NCBI GenBank assembly: GCA_019239775.1 | Contig: JAFAZN010000184.1 | Coordinates: 1 to 32,910, forward strand | DNA length: 32,910 nucleotides | Direction of reading: 5' to 3' | Source: Chloroflexota bacterium | GTDB lineage: Bacteria; Chloroflexota; UBA6077; CF-72 | Shown: positions 24,144 to 31,404 of the stretch, piece by piece | How positions within the stretch are numbered: the stretch's first letter is position 1 | Layout: every line of letters starts with the position of its first letter | Made by a program: the position numbers and the translations under genes | The notes under the pieces: generated by a model | Database searches by the model: none | The model's input: the letters and a program-made list of their open reading frames with translations, nothing else | Told to the model about the DNA's origin: nothing

Positions 24144-25271
24144 ATGTCGCTGGACACGGCTTCTGAAGGCCTGGTCTCGTCAGGCTGGCTTGCCGACGGT
24201 CGGCCGAACGCGCTGCACTCGCAGCCGCAGATCGGGCTGCATGGCTTTCTGACGCCACAGCACGAGTGGGGCGACGTGGAGCGCGGCGATCCGCTGCCCT
24301 ATACCCTGCCGCCAGAAGTACGCCACAAGGTGGGCCTCACGCCCGAAACGTGGTCTCTCGAAATCGTCGCCGACCCGGACAGCGACGCCATGGTCGAGGC
24401 GCCACTCTCAAAGGACAAGGAAACCGCGATCACGTTCGACCAGCTTGTGGAGTTGGGCAAGACCCAGGGTGTCAAATACCTGAAGGGCGTCACCTGCAAC
24501 AACCTCGGCGAGCCGCTGGGTATGGGTCTTTGGGAAGGCGTGCCGCTGCGCGTGCTGGTCTGGATGGCCAAGCCCGTGGCCAACATCCGCCGGGTGCTCT
24601 ACCACGGCTACCACAATGATGATCCGCGACAGCTGTTCCAGAGCACCCTGCCGATTTGGCGGGTGCTGGAGGAACCGCCAGGTGAGCTGCCGATTCTCGT
24701 CGCCTACAAGTTGAATGGCGAATTCATTTCGGGCAGGCGCGGCGGCCCGGTGCGCATGGTGGTTCCAGAGGCGTACGGCTTCAAGAACGTGAAATGGCTG
24801 CAGCGGGTGCTGCTTTCGAACGAGCCTGGGGCGAATGACACCTATCGGCTCGGCAACAACGACCTCGACAGCCCGATGAAGACGTTTGCCCGCTTCCTGA
24901 CCGTGCCTAGGTCTGTGGCAGCTAACGCGCAGTTTGCCATCCGTGGTATCGCACAGGTCGGTATCTCCGGCCTGTCGAAGGTCCAGTACTCCGTACGTCA
25001 TCGTGGTGAAGACGGTGGTGACTGGCATGACGGTCCGGAGATTCTCGGACCTCCCGATGATCTCGCGCATTGGGGCGTGATGGGTGCGGATGCCTGGCCG
25101 CCACGCTGGACGGTCGTCCACTGGCAACACCAGCTAGACGGCCTGCCGGCCGGCGAGTACGAGCTGCGCTGCCGCACCATCGATCGCAATGGCATTGCCC
25201 AACCCATGCCCCGGCCATTCGCCAAAGGCGGCCGCGCCGAAATCCAAACGCACCCCCTGACGGTGCAATAA
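24144..25271 (+). CDS. Molybdopterin-dependent oxidoreductase, sulfite oxidase family
   Basis: A 375-residue protein with the oxidoreductase molybdopterin-binding domain (about 30-240) and a C-terminal dimerisation-type Ig domain (about 245-375). Cys118 in GVTCNNLG, followed by GLWEGVPLRVL (128-138), corresponds to the molybdenum-ligand cysteine and its downstream motif in sulfite oxidases and YedY-like proteins. RRGGPVRMVVPEAYGFKNVKWL is the expected late segment of the pterin domain. No signal peptide or Tat motif is seen, so it appears cytosolic. The usual sulfite oxidase residues around the cysteine (CxGNxR) are altered to CNNLGEP, so the substrate may differ from sulfite. No cytochrome partner is encoded beside it. 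Confidence 0.87.
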   Translation: MSLDTASEGLVSSGWLADGRPNALHSQPQIGLHGFLTPQHEWGDVERGDPLPYTLPPEVRHKVGLTPETWSLEIVADPDSDAMVEAPLSKDKETAITFDQLVELGKTQGVKYLKGVTCNNLGEPLGMGLWEGVPLRVLVWMAKPVANIRRVLYHGYHNDDPRQLFQSTLPIWRVLEEPPGELPILVAYKLNGEFISGRRGGPVRMVVPEAYGFKNVKWLQRVLLSNEPGANDTYRLGNNDLDSPMKTFARFLTVPRSVAANAQFAIRGIAQVGISGLSKVQYSVRHRGEDGGDWHDGPEILGPPDDLAHWGVMGADAWPPRWTVVHWQHQLDGLPAGEYELRCRTIDRNGIAQPMPRPFAKGGRAEIQTHPLTVQ

Positions 25272-25296
25272 GGGGTTCGCACCGCGCCCTGTTGGG

Positions 25297-25302
25297 TACC
25301 CT
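25297..25302 (+). promoter_or_regulatory. Candidate -10 box for the SH3 lipoprotein
   Basis: TACCCT lies eight bases before the ATG at 25311. An AGGAG is also present but only two bases from the ATG, too close to act as a normal ribosome-binding site. Confidence 0.35.
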
Positions 25303-25310
25303 CAGGAGCG

Positions 25311-25727
25311 ATGCGGCGTGTTTGGCTCATCGGCATGGCGCTGTGCGCGAGCGCGTGCAGCGTACTGCCTGGCTCTGCTCCTGCCGCGACCCCCACTATA
25401 GCTGCGCCGACGGCCACACCCGCGGCCGCTGCCACACCAACGCGGCCTGCCCCCGTCGCCTCGCCATCCGCCGTGCCCAAGCCGACCAACACTGCTGCCC
25501 CGAGCGCAAGCACCACGAAGGTGTATGTCGGCAACACCGATGGTGAGGGCGTCTATCTCCGCAAAACGCCAAGCATGGCCGACAAGCTCGACGCGTATGC
25601 CGACGGCACCGAGCTGACCGTCGTCGGCGACGACGTCTCCAACGAAGGTCAAACCTGGAAGCACGTCAAAACGCCAGATGGCGTCGAGGGCTATGTCCCT
25701 GCCATGTACACAACGGACGCGCCGTAG
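25311..25727 (+). CDS. Lipoprotein with bacterial SH3 domain
   Basis: A 138-residue exported protein. A short signal peptide ends in CASAC with probable lipidated Cys16, followed by a Pro/Ala/Thr stalk (about 20-67) and a bacterial SH3 (SH3b) domain at about 70-138: VYVGNTDGEGVYLRKTPSM, WKHVKTPDGVEGYVPAMY. SH3b domains commonly bind cell-wall peptides. It follows the molybdopterin oxidoreductase by 39 bases. Its 3' end overlaps the convergent small gene by 37 bases. Confidence 0.82.
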   Translation: MRRVWLIGMALCASACSVLPGSAPAATPTIAAPTATPAAAATPTRPAPVASPSAVPKPTNTAAPSASTTKVYVGNTDGEGVYLRKTPSMADKLDAYADGTELTVVGDDVSNEGQTWKHVKTPDGVEGYVPAMYTTDAP

Positions 25728-26080
25728 CTGCCCAGCAAACGGGTGAGCCACGCCCCGATGAGCGGCACGCGCGACCAGCGCGAGGGTGGCGGCGCCACCA
25801 GCCTGAGTCGCGGCTGATCTGCACCGGTTGGTCGCAAAAACGGCGAGGGTGCTGGTCGCGTGGAGCGCGCAACGGCCGCCATCCGGATGGCGGCGACCGG
25901 CAGCACCATCGCCGACGGCCCAGTCACGTCTGACGTGTTACGCATAGAGAGCAGGCTCGCTTGGAGCGACGCTAACCGTTCATCCGGCACACGTCCGGTC
26001 AGGACATCCAGGGCCGGATTGCGCCTGGTCACAGACGGTCCATGTGTCAAGATGCTGAGCTTCTGTTCTAGGACGAGCAT
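25691..26080 (-). CDS. Small protein downstream of ParA, family not recognised
   Basis: A 129-residue frame. The ATG at 26080 is preceded by GGAGG at good spacing, so it is preferred over an upstream start at 26128 inside parA. It begins MLVLEQKLSILTHGPSVTRRNPALDVLTG and ends in a hydrophobic stretch SRVPLIGAWLTRLLGSYGAS that may be an amphipathic or membrane-contact helix. The middle is rich in Ala, Arg and Pro. I do not recognise a family. It starts 37 bases after the ParA stop, so it may be a ParA partner; a ParB is not seen. It overlaps the SH3 lipoprotein gene tail to tail. It could still be a spurious frame, but the strong ribosome-binding site speaks for it. Confidence 0.5.
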   Translation of the reverse strand: MLVLEQKLSILTHGPSVTRRNPALDVLTGRVPDERLASLQASLLSMRNTSDVTGPSAMVLPVAAIRMAAVARSTRPAPSPFLRPTGADQPRLRLVAPPPSRWSRVPLIGAWLTRLLGSYGASVVYMAGT

Positions 26081-26117
26081 GCCCCGGTCCTCCACCGCGG
26101 CACGACCTCTTCCAGTT

Positions 26118-27035
26118 CTAGGCGGCACCTACCAGAGTCCTTCCCGGTTCGGGCTGTGCCTGCGCGGCGCCGCGCGCGGTCAGACTGCGCCACAGCCGCC
26201 CAAAGACTTCGAGGATGCCGGCGCGCGGCTCCTTGAAGGGCTCGACCGCCGTGTCGCCTGAGGCGAAGGCCACCTCGCGCGCCAGGCGACGATAGTTGTT
26301 GGCTGCTGTCGCTCCAGCGGAGGTCTCGAGGATGCTGCGACCGAGCTCGGTGGCTTCCTTGTAGGCCCAATCCGTGGCAATCTGCGTGTTGAACACCGGC
26401 ACCTGGCCCTTGAGGCTGTGGCGCACCGTGGCGACAACGCGCTGACAGTGGGAGTTCTTCATGTCGACCATCGTGAGCAGGACGCCGTAGACCGACAGGT
26501 TCTGGTTTAGCTGGTCGCGCACGGCCTCGATCGTCTCGAGGATCTGGGCCAGGCCCTGGACCGCCAGGAAGTCCGCCTGGACAGGTATGACGACACCGTC
26601 GGCGGCGCGCAGCGCATTGACCGCGATCAGGCCGAGGCTCGGCAGGCAGTCGACCAGGATGTAGTCGTAGCGTTCGAGGGCTGGGCGGAGCGTTGCCAGC
26701 AACGCCGATTCACGTGCCATGGCGGTCGCCAGCGTGAGCTCGGCTGCGCTAAGCATGCCGTTGCCAGGCACGATGTCCAGTCCTGCGGGGGTGCGAATGA
26801 TGGCCTTTTTGATGTCCTGCGGCGCGCCCTGAGCGCGGGCCATGAGCAGGTCGCCGACCGAGAACTTGACCGCGTCGCTGTCGACGACTCCCGCGGCAAC
26901 CGTCAAACTGCCCTGCGGATCGAGATCGACCAGTAGGACCGATTTGCCCATCTCGCGCAACGCTGCGCCGAGATTCAGGGTGCTGGTGGTTTTGCCCACG
27001 CCGCCCTTCTGATTGGATACCGCGATGATCGGCAC
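26118..27035 (-). CDS. parA: ParA/Soj-family ATPase
   Basis: A 305-residue P-loop ATPase of the ParA/MinD group. The deviant Walker A KGGVGKTT (10-17) has the signature lysine Lys10; VLLVDLDPQGS and YILVDCLPSLG are the Walker A' and Walker B segments. ParA proteins use ATP-dependent DNA or membrane binding to position chromosomes, plasmids or protein clusters. The GTG start has GAGGGAG four to five bases upstream. The final 45 residues (after EVAFASGDTAVEP) extend beyond the core fold. No parB or parS is visible, so chromosome segregation is not the only option; a cargo-positioning role is possible. The upstream gap holds an inverted repeat. Confidence 0.92.
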   Translation of the reverse strand: MPIIAVSNQKGGVGKTTSTLNLGAALREMGKSVLLVDLDPQGSLTVAAGVVDSDAVKFSVGDLLMARAQGAPQDIKKAIIRTPAGLDIVPGNGMLSAAELTLATAMARESALLATLRPALERYDYILVDCLPSLGLIAVNALRAADGVVIPVQADFLAVQGLAQILETIEAVRDQLNQNLSVYGVLLTMVDMKNSHCQRVVATVRHSLKGQVPVFNTQIATDWAYKEATELGRSILETSAGATAANNYRRLAREVAFASGDTAVEPFKEPRAGILEVFGRLWRSLTARGAAQAQPEPGRTLVGAA

Positions 27036-27050
27036 TTCGCTCCCTCAATT

Positions 27051-27095
27051 CCTTCCGACGTTCTATCGAGAACAACGCCGTCCGAGGTCGGAAGG
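27051..27095 (-). promoter_or_regulatory. Nested inverted repeats upstream of parA
   Basis: CCTTCCGAC (27051-27059) pairs with GTCGGAAGG (27087-27095). Inside the loop, GTTCTATCGAGAAC (27060-27073) is a second palindrome with 5-base arms. The position, 16-60 bases before the ParA GTG and after the preceding gene's stop, fits an operator or attenuator. The inner site does not match the known parS consensus. Confidence 0.4.
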
Positions 27096-27103
27096 GGACG
27101 GGG

Positions 27104-27907
27104 TTACGGGCGCGGAAATACCTGCGCGAAGCGGTCCACCAGTGCCGCGTCACCGTCGAGATCGGCGACGCTGCGTAGGTCTGCGCGACCGTACACCAGC
27201 AGCGCGAGGTCTCCTGCCGAAGCGGTAATGGCCAGCCCACCGCCTCGCGCAGGAACGTTTCCGTCTCCCTCGGTGGTAACGATTGGCGTGGTCTCCAGCA
27301 CATCGGGGTTGATGGTGATCAGCCACGCGCGTGAAGGTTCGTCCGCCACGCGCAGCAGGAAGCGCTCACCCTGGCCGCGCTCGGCCGTCAGACCGGCGGC
27401 GTAGGTGCGCGGCACATTGCTCTCCAGCAGCGTTGGCAGCAGCAAGCGAGCAATCGCCGAGTCGAAGTGGGGCGATCGACCGAGCGAGGTTTCAAGATCC
27501 CAACCGTGGAAGGCCACTTCGGCCAGTCGATGCGCCGCGTACCACCGTACCGAGCGATTGCCGCGCCGATGCCAGCACACGGTCTCCAGCTGCGCCTCGG
27601 TCAGGCCGTCATACAGCGCCTCGAACCGATCGGTGACGCCGTTGAGTGCGCTTGCCACGGTTGGTGGATCGGCGCCGCTGAAGTCGTCGGCGCCGCGCGA
27701 CGGCGGATCCACCACCCCAGCGAGACCGCGCTCAATGCTGCGAATGAAGCCGCGGCCACTGGTCACAATGTGTGCAGCCAGGTCCTGGACGAGCCACGGT
27801 GGACAGTTGGACTCCCGAGTCCATTCGGTCGGTGTGAGTCCCGCCACATCGTGAGCGAGTTGGTCGGACCTCCGGCGCAGCGCCGCGAGATGTGCCTCAA
27901 CGGTCAT
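27104..27907 (-). CDS. MDMPI/DinB-like protein (maleylpyruvate isomerase family)
   Basis: A 267-residue protein of the DinB/YfiT superfamily with an N-terminal MDMPI domain. The three metal ligands expected for a four-helix bundle are His46 (DLAAHIV), then His126 and His134 in HRLAEVAFHGWDL, with Glu130 between. The C-terminal third (about 185-267) resembles the MDMPI C-terminal or SCP2-like domain. Members include mycothiol-dependent maleylpyruvate isomerase and other thiol-dependent transferases. The ATG overlaps the E1 beta stop by four bases, so it belongs to the LLM-E1 operon. Its thiol cofactor and substrate are unknown. Confidence 0.82.
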   Translation of the reverse strand: MTVEAHLAALRRRSDQLAHDVAGLTPTEWTRESNCPPWLVQDLAAHIVTSGRGFIRSIERGLAGVVDPPSRGADDFSGADPPTVASALNGVTDRFEALYDGLTEAQLETVCWHRRGNRSVRWYAAHRLAEVAFHGWDLETSLGRSPHFDSAIARLLLPTLLESNVPRTYAAGLTAERGQGERFLLRVADEPSRAWLITINPDVLETTPIVTTEGDGNVPARGGGLAITASAGDLALLVYGRADLRSVADLDGDAALVDRFAQVFPRP

Positions 27908-28866
27908 CGGGCTGCAAGCATGCGATGAAGGGCGTCAGCGATGCGTTCGGCATTCGGCAACGCAAACTGCCGCACTTTTCCGCTGGGCGTCGGCACTGGC
28001 GCCGTACCCAGGCGCACCACCTGGTTCAGCGCGCGCGGACACGCCTCCGCCACCGCGGCCACTACTTCCGCGCCCAAGCCCGCCGTCACCCACGCCTCGT
28101 GCACCGTCATCAGCCTTCCCGTCCGCCGCACCGATTCCACCACACACGCGGTATCCAGCGGCTGGACGCTTCGCAGATCGATCACCTCAACATCCACGCC
28201 TTCCTGCTCCAGAGCAACGGCAGCTCGGAGGCTCGCGTGGACCATGGAGCCAATGGCAGCAACGGTCACGTCTGCACCGGCGCGTGCGAGGCGTGCTGCA
28301 CCAATGCACGCACCGTCGTCCGAGGCGTCCACGGCCTCGCGCGGCGCGTGCGCCAGCGACATCGCCTCCATAAATAGGACCGGGTTGTCGTCTCGAATGG
28401 CCGCCAGCATCAGGCCGCGCGCATCGGCCGGCCGGCCAGGCATGACCACCTTCCAGCCCGGTACATGCGCAAACCAGGCGGAGTAGTCGTGCGGATGGCC
28501 GCCATACGGTCCGTCGCCGACGCGGGTTCGAACGACAACAGGCACACGCGCCACCCCACCGGTCATGTAGCGCAGGTTCGGCGCCTGATTGATCAACTGG
28601 TTCATGGCCGCTGGAATGAACTCGCCAAAGCTGATCTCAACGATGGGTCGCTGACCGAACAATGCCGCGCCGATGGCCGCGCCAACCATGGCCGATTCTG
28701 AGATTGGGGCCTCACGAATACGCCGCGGGCCGAACTCTTCGACTAAGCCATGCGTGCCCTGCAGCGAGCCGCCCATCGCCCCCACGTCCTGGCCGATATA
28801 GAAGACGCGGTCATCACGGCGCATCTCGCAAGCGATCGCGTCCACGACAGCCTCGGTCTGCGTCAT
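27904..28866 (-). CDS. Thiamine-dependent 2-oxoacid dehydrogenase E1 beta subunit
   Basis: A 320-residue beta subunit with the transketolase pyrimidine-binding and C-terminal domains. APISESAMVG carries Glu57, which activates the thiamine; FGEFIPAAMNQLINQAPNLRYM and RTRVGDGPYGGHPHDYSAWFAHVPGWKVVMP are family hallmarks. The ATG at 28866 (13 bases after the E1 alpha stop) is preferred over the open frame starting at 28923. It forms a heterotetramer with E1 alpha and would decarboxylate pyruvate, acetoin or a branched-chain 2-oxoacid. No E2 acyltransferase or E3 gene is nearby. Confidence 0.92.
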   Translation of the reverse strand: MTQTEAVVDAIACEMRRDDRVFYIGQDVGAMGGSLQGTHGLVEEFGPRRIREAPISESAMVGAAIGAALFGQRPIVEISFGEFIPAAMNQLINQAPNLRYMTGGVARVPVVVRTRVGDGPYGGHPHDYSAWFAHVPGWKVVMPGRPADARGLMLAAIRDDNPVLFMEAMSLAHAPREAVDASDDGACIGAARLARAGADVTVAAIGSMVHASLRAAVALEQEGVDVEVIDLRSVQPLDTACVVESVRRTGRLMTVHEAWVTAGLGAEVVAAVAEACPRALNQVVRLGTAPVPTPSGKVRQFALPNAERIADALHRMLAAR

Positions 28867-28879
28867 GAATCGCACGGCT

Positions 28880-29803
28880 TCAGGCGTACACGTCCTCGAG
28901 ACCCAGGTCGTCGGCCGTCGCATCCGGCGCGGCCATGGCGCGGGCCATCGCCTCCCGCACCTCGTCCTCCACCGTGCGGTGGACGGTCTGCAGCTCTTCC
29001 AGGGTCGTACGTCTCTCAGTCAGCAGTCGGTAGGCGTACAGGTCCAGAGGGTCCTCAATGCCCGGAGGCTCGGAATTCGCGGAGCGGTATGGCTGCGTGT
29101 CGCCAGCCCAGTGGCCACGCCATCTCCAGGTGCGCGCCTCAATCAGGCTTGGTCCCTCACCCGCTCGTGCTCTGGACACCGCTTCAGCAACCGCCTGACG
29201 AACGGCCTCGACGTCGTTGCCGTCCACGCAGACGCCAGGAATGCCGTACCCGTCGGCGCGGCGCGCGATGGAACCCGCCACGTAGCTGCCAACCGGCTGT
29301 GAGATCGCCCAGCCGTTGTTCTGGCAGACGTACACGATAGGTAATCGCCAGCAGGCTGCCAGGTTCAGCGCCTCATGCACGTCACCTCGATTGGCCGTGC
29401 CATCGCCGAAGCTGCATACGCACGTCCGCTGACTGCCTTCCTGCTGGAACGCCAGCGCCGCGCCTGTCGCTGTTCCCAGCGTCGTGCCGAGGTCGCCGGC
29501 CACCCACGGCACCACGTTCAGCTCCACCGGCCCGTTGAACGGCACGGACCTACCTTTGTTGTAACCGCACGTCTTGCCCAGCACCTGGCAGGCCAGCCGC
29601 CACATCTCGGCGCCGCGCATCAGGTACACCACGAACGGATCGCGATAGTGGGGCGCGACGGCATCGTCCGCCCGGAGATCGATGAAGCTGCCGACAACGG
29701 TGGCCTCTTCGCCTTCGATCGGAAACCAGCGCGGGTTGGCTGCACAGAGCGTCCGGTCAAACTCGCGGCACACCACCATCCAGCGGTAGGCGTCGATGCT
29801 CAC
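28880..29803 (-). CDS. Thiamine-dependent 2-oxoacid dehydrogenase E1 alpha subunit
   Basis: A 307-residue alpha subunit. The thiamine diphosphate motif runs from GDG (133-135) to NN (162-163): SFGDGTANRGDVHEALNLAA, CQNNGWAIS. The phosphorylation-loop-like His is in WRWRGHWAGDTQPYR. The GTG at 29803 is chosen because it overlaps the LLM gene stop by four bases; the open frame reaches to 30493, but its upper part is antisense-like sequence in the LLM gene. It is a complete subunit, near the short end of the family. Substrate is unknown. Confidence 0.92.
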   Translation of the reverse strand: MSIDAYRWMVVCREFDRTLCAANPRWFPIEGEEATVVGSFIDLRADDAVAPHYRDPFVVYLMRGAEMWRLACQVLGKTCGYNKGRSVPFNGPVELNVVPWVAGDLGTTLGTATGAALAFQQEGSQRTCVCSFGDGTANRGDVHEALNLAACWRLPIVYVCQNNGWAISQPVGSYVAGSIARRADGYGIPGVCVDGNDVEAVRQAVAEAVSRARAGEGPSLIEARTWRWRGHWAGDTQPYRSANSEPPGIEDPLDLYAYRLLTERRTTLEELQTVHRTVEDEVREAMARAMAAPDATADDLGLEDVYA

Positions 29804-30642
29804 CGAAGGGCTGGCAGGACGTCGGCGGCGACCCGCTCGAGGATCGATTGCTGCTCGGGCCGCGGTTGATCGATCAGGAACTCGTTGACGCCACTTTCGC
29901 TGTAGCGGCCGACCATGTCCCGAAACGCTTCGACCGACTCCCACGGGTCGCTCGGCATCATGGCCGCCCAGCCGTACAGCGACCGCACGATCTCCTTCGG
30001 ATCCCGCCCGATGCGCTGGCACTCCTCGTCGAGCAGCGTGTTGCGCTCGCGCATCTCCTCCACCGTGCCGAACGAGTTGAACGTATCGGCATGGCGCGCA
30101 ATGATGCGCAGCATTTTCGGCCGGTGGCCGGCCAGCACCAGCGGCGGCCGAGGTCCTTGAACAGCCCTTGGCCGTGCCGGGGCGTCGCGCAGTTGGTAGT
30201 AGCGCCCCTCGAAGGTGGTCTCGTCGTTTCTGAGCCAGCGATCGATGAGCTCCACGGCCTCGCCGAAGCGCGCGACGCGCTCTGCCGGTGGCCAGAGCTC
30301 CAGACCGAACATCGGGTGCTCGGGCTCGTACCACCCCGCGCCAAGACCGATATCGAGTCGACCGTTCGAGATGTGATCGACGGTGACAATCTGCTTCGCC
30401 AGCAGACTGGGATGTCGGAACGTGTTCGAGCTGACCAGCACGCCGATGCGGATGCGCTGCGTGACCGCCGCCAGACCAGCCAGTAGCGTCCACGCCTCGA
30501 AGTACGGTCCAGTGGGCCGGCTCGGCTGGACCAGGTGGTCGCAGTCCCAGGCCGAATGGAAGCCGAGTTCTTCGAACAATCGCCAGCGTTCGACCAGCGT
30601 TGTCCAGGGCAGATTCTGATCGGTGACGATGCCAAATCTCAT
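29800..30642 (-). CDS. LLM-class (F420- or flavin-dependent) oxidoreductase
   Basis: A 280-residue luciferase-like monooxygenase family TIM-barrel protein. SAWDCDHLVQP, RIGVLVSSNTFRHPSLLAKQ, ISNGRLDIGLGAGWYEPEH and the later RPPLVLAGHRPKMLRIIARHAD are typical of the F420-dependent branch. Such enzymes move hydride between F420 (or FMN) and small organic substrates. It is the first gene of the minus-strand operon with E1 alpha, E1 beta and the MDMPI-like protein. The ATG at 30642 has no ribosome-binding site. It is divergent from the metallophosphoesterase across 99 bases. Confidence 0.9.
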   Translation of the reverse strand: MRFGIVTDQNLPWTTLVERWRLFEELGFHSAWDCDHLVQPSRPTGPYFEAWTLLAGLAAVTQRIRIGVLVSSNTFRHPSLLAKQIVTVDHISNGRLDIGLGAGWYEPEHPMFGLELWPPAERVARFGEAVELIDRWLRNDETTFEGRYYQLRDAPARPRAVQGPRPPLVLAGHRPKMLRIIARHADTFNSFGTVEEMRERNTLLDEECQRIGRDPKEIVRSLYGWAAMMPSDPWESVEAFRDMVGRYSESGVNEFLIDQPRPEQQSILERVAADVLPALR

Positions 30643-30697
30643 TGCGTGCTTGACGTGTCTAGGCTACCCCCTCAACTTGGCCTCAATGTTGCCGATA

Positions 30698-30726
30698 TTG
30701 CCTTTATCGCCGAGTTTTCGTATCAC
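30698..30726 (+). promoter_or_regulatory. Candidate sigma-70-type promoter for the metallophosphoesterase
   Basis: TTGCCT at 30698-30703 and TATCAC at 30721-30726 are separated by exactly 17 bases. The surrounding stretch is less GC-rich than average for the window. It places transcription start roughly ten bases before the ATG at 30742. Confidence 0.4.
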
Positions 30727-30741
30727 AAGCCAGGTCAGCAG

Positions 30742-31404
30742 ATGACGGCCTTTCCCTCCTTGAAGATCCTGGCCGTCTGTGACGAAGTCGACTCACGGCT
30801 CTACGGCACCAATGGCTGCGCCGCTCGCATCAGCCAGAAGCCTGACCTGCTGGTGAGCTGCGGCGACCTGCCGCCGTATTACCTCGACTATCTCGTCAGC
30901 AAGCTCGACGTGCCGCTCTACGCCGTCCACGGCAACCACGACGCGGTGCCACCGCTCGAAGGGTCAGAAGGCTACAACCGATGCGGCGCGCACTGGCTCG
31001 GCGGCCGCGGCATCCGCACCGACTCCGGCTTGCTACTGGCCGGCTTCGATGGTTCACTGCGCTACAACAGCGGCGCCTATCAATCATCCCAGAAAGAGAT
31101 GCAGGCGGCGGTACATAGCCTGGTCCCGTGGCTGCTGATGAACAAGCTGCGCTTCGGTCGCTTCCTGGACGTCCTGATCACGCATGCGCCGCCCAAAGGG
31201 ATCCACGACGAGCCCGACCGCTGCCACACCGGGTTCGACGCCTACAACTGGTTGATCCGCGCCTTCAGGCCGCGCTACCACCTGCACGGCCACATTCACC
31301 TCTACGATCGGCGCGCTGAAACGGTGACTCGCGTCGGCGAAACCGAGGTGATCAACGTCTATCCGTTCCGCGAATTGGAGCTGTCACTCCCCGAAGTCGC
31401 CTGA
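30742..31404 (+). CDS. Calcineurin-like metallophosphoesterase lacking the first-motif His
   Basis: A 220-residue metallophosphoesterase. Conserved metal sites are GD (41-42), GNHD (64-67), THAPP (147-151) and HGHIH (182-186). The first motif, normally DxH, reads CDEVD (13-17): the aspartate is present but the histidine is a valine, which may alter the metal site. The ATG at 30742 is favoured because it begins just before the first beta-strand (LKILAVCDEVD); the open frame continues upstream without homology. The 3' end overlaps the convergent Usp gene by 46 bases. It may cleave a phosphodiester or a nucleotide; the substrate is not predictable. Confidence 0.87.
   Translation: MTAFPSLKILAVCDEVDSRLYGTNGCAARISQKPDLLVSCGDLPPYYLDYLVSKLDVPLYAVHGNHDAVPPLEGSEGYNRCGAHWLGGRGIRTDSGLLLAGFDGSLRYNSGAYQSSQKEMQAAVHSLVPWLLMNKLRFGRFLDVLITHAPPKGIHDEPDRCHTGFDAYNWLIRAFRPRYHLHGHIHLYDRRAETVTRVGETEVINVYPFRELELSLPEVA

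Noticed and set aside
28880..30493. A single 537-residue protein starting at 30493 containing E1 alpha
   Set aside because: The upper 230 residues lie inside the LLM gene in another frame and have no family likeness; a GTG overlapping the LLM stop gives a normal-length E1 alpha.
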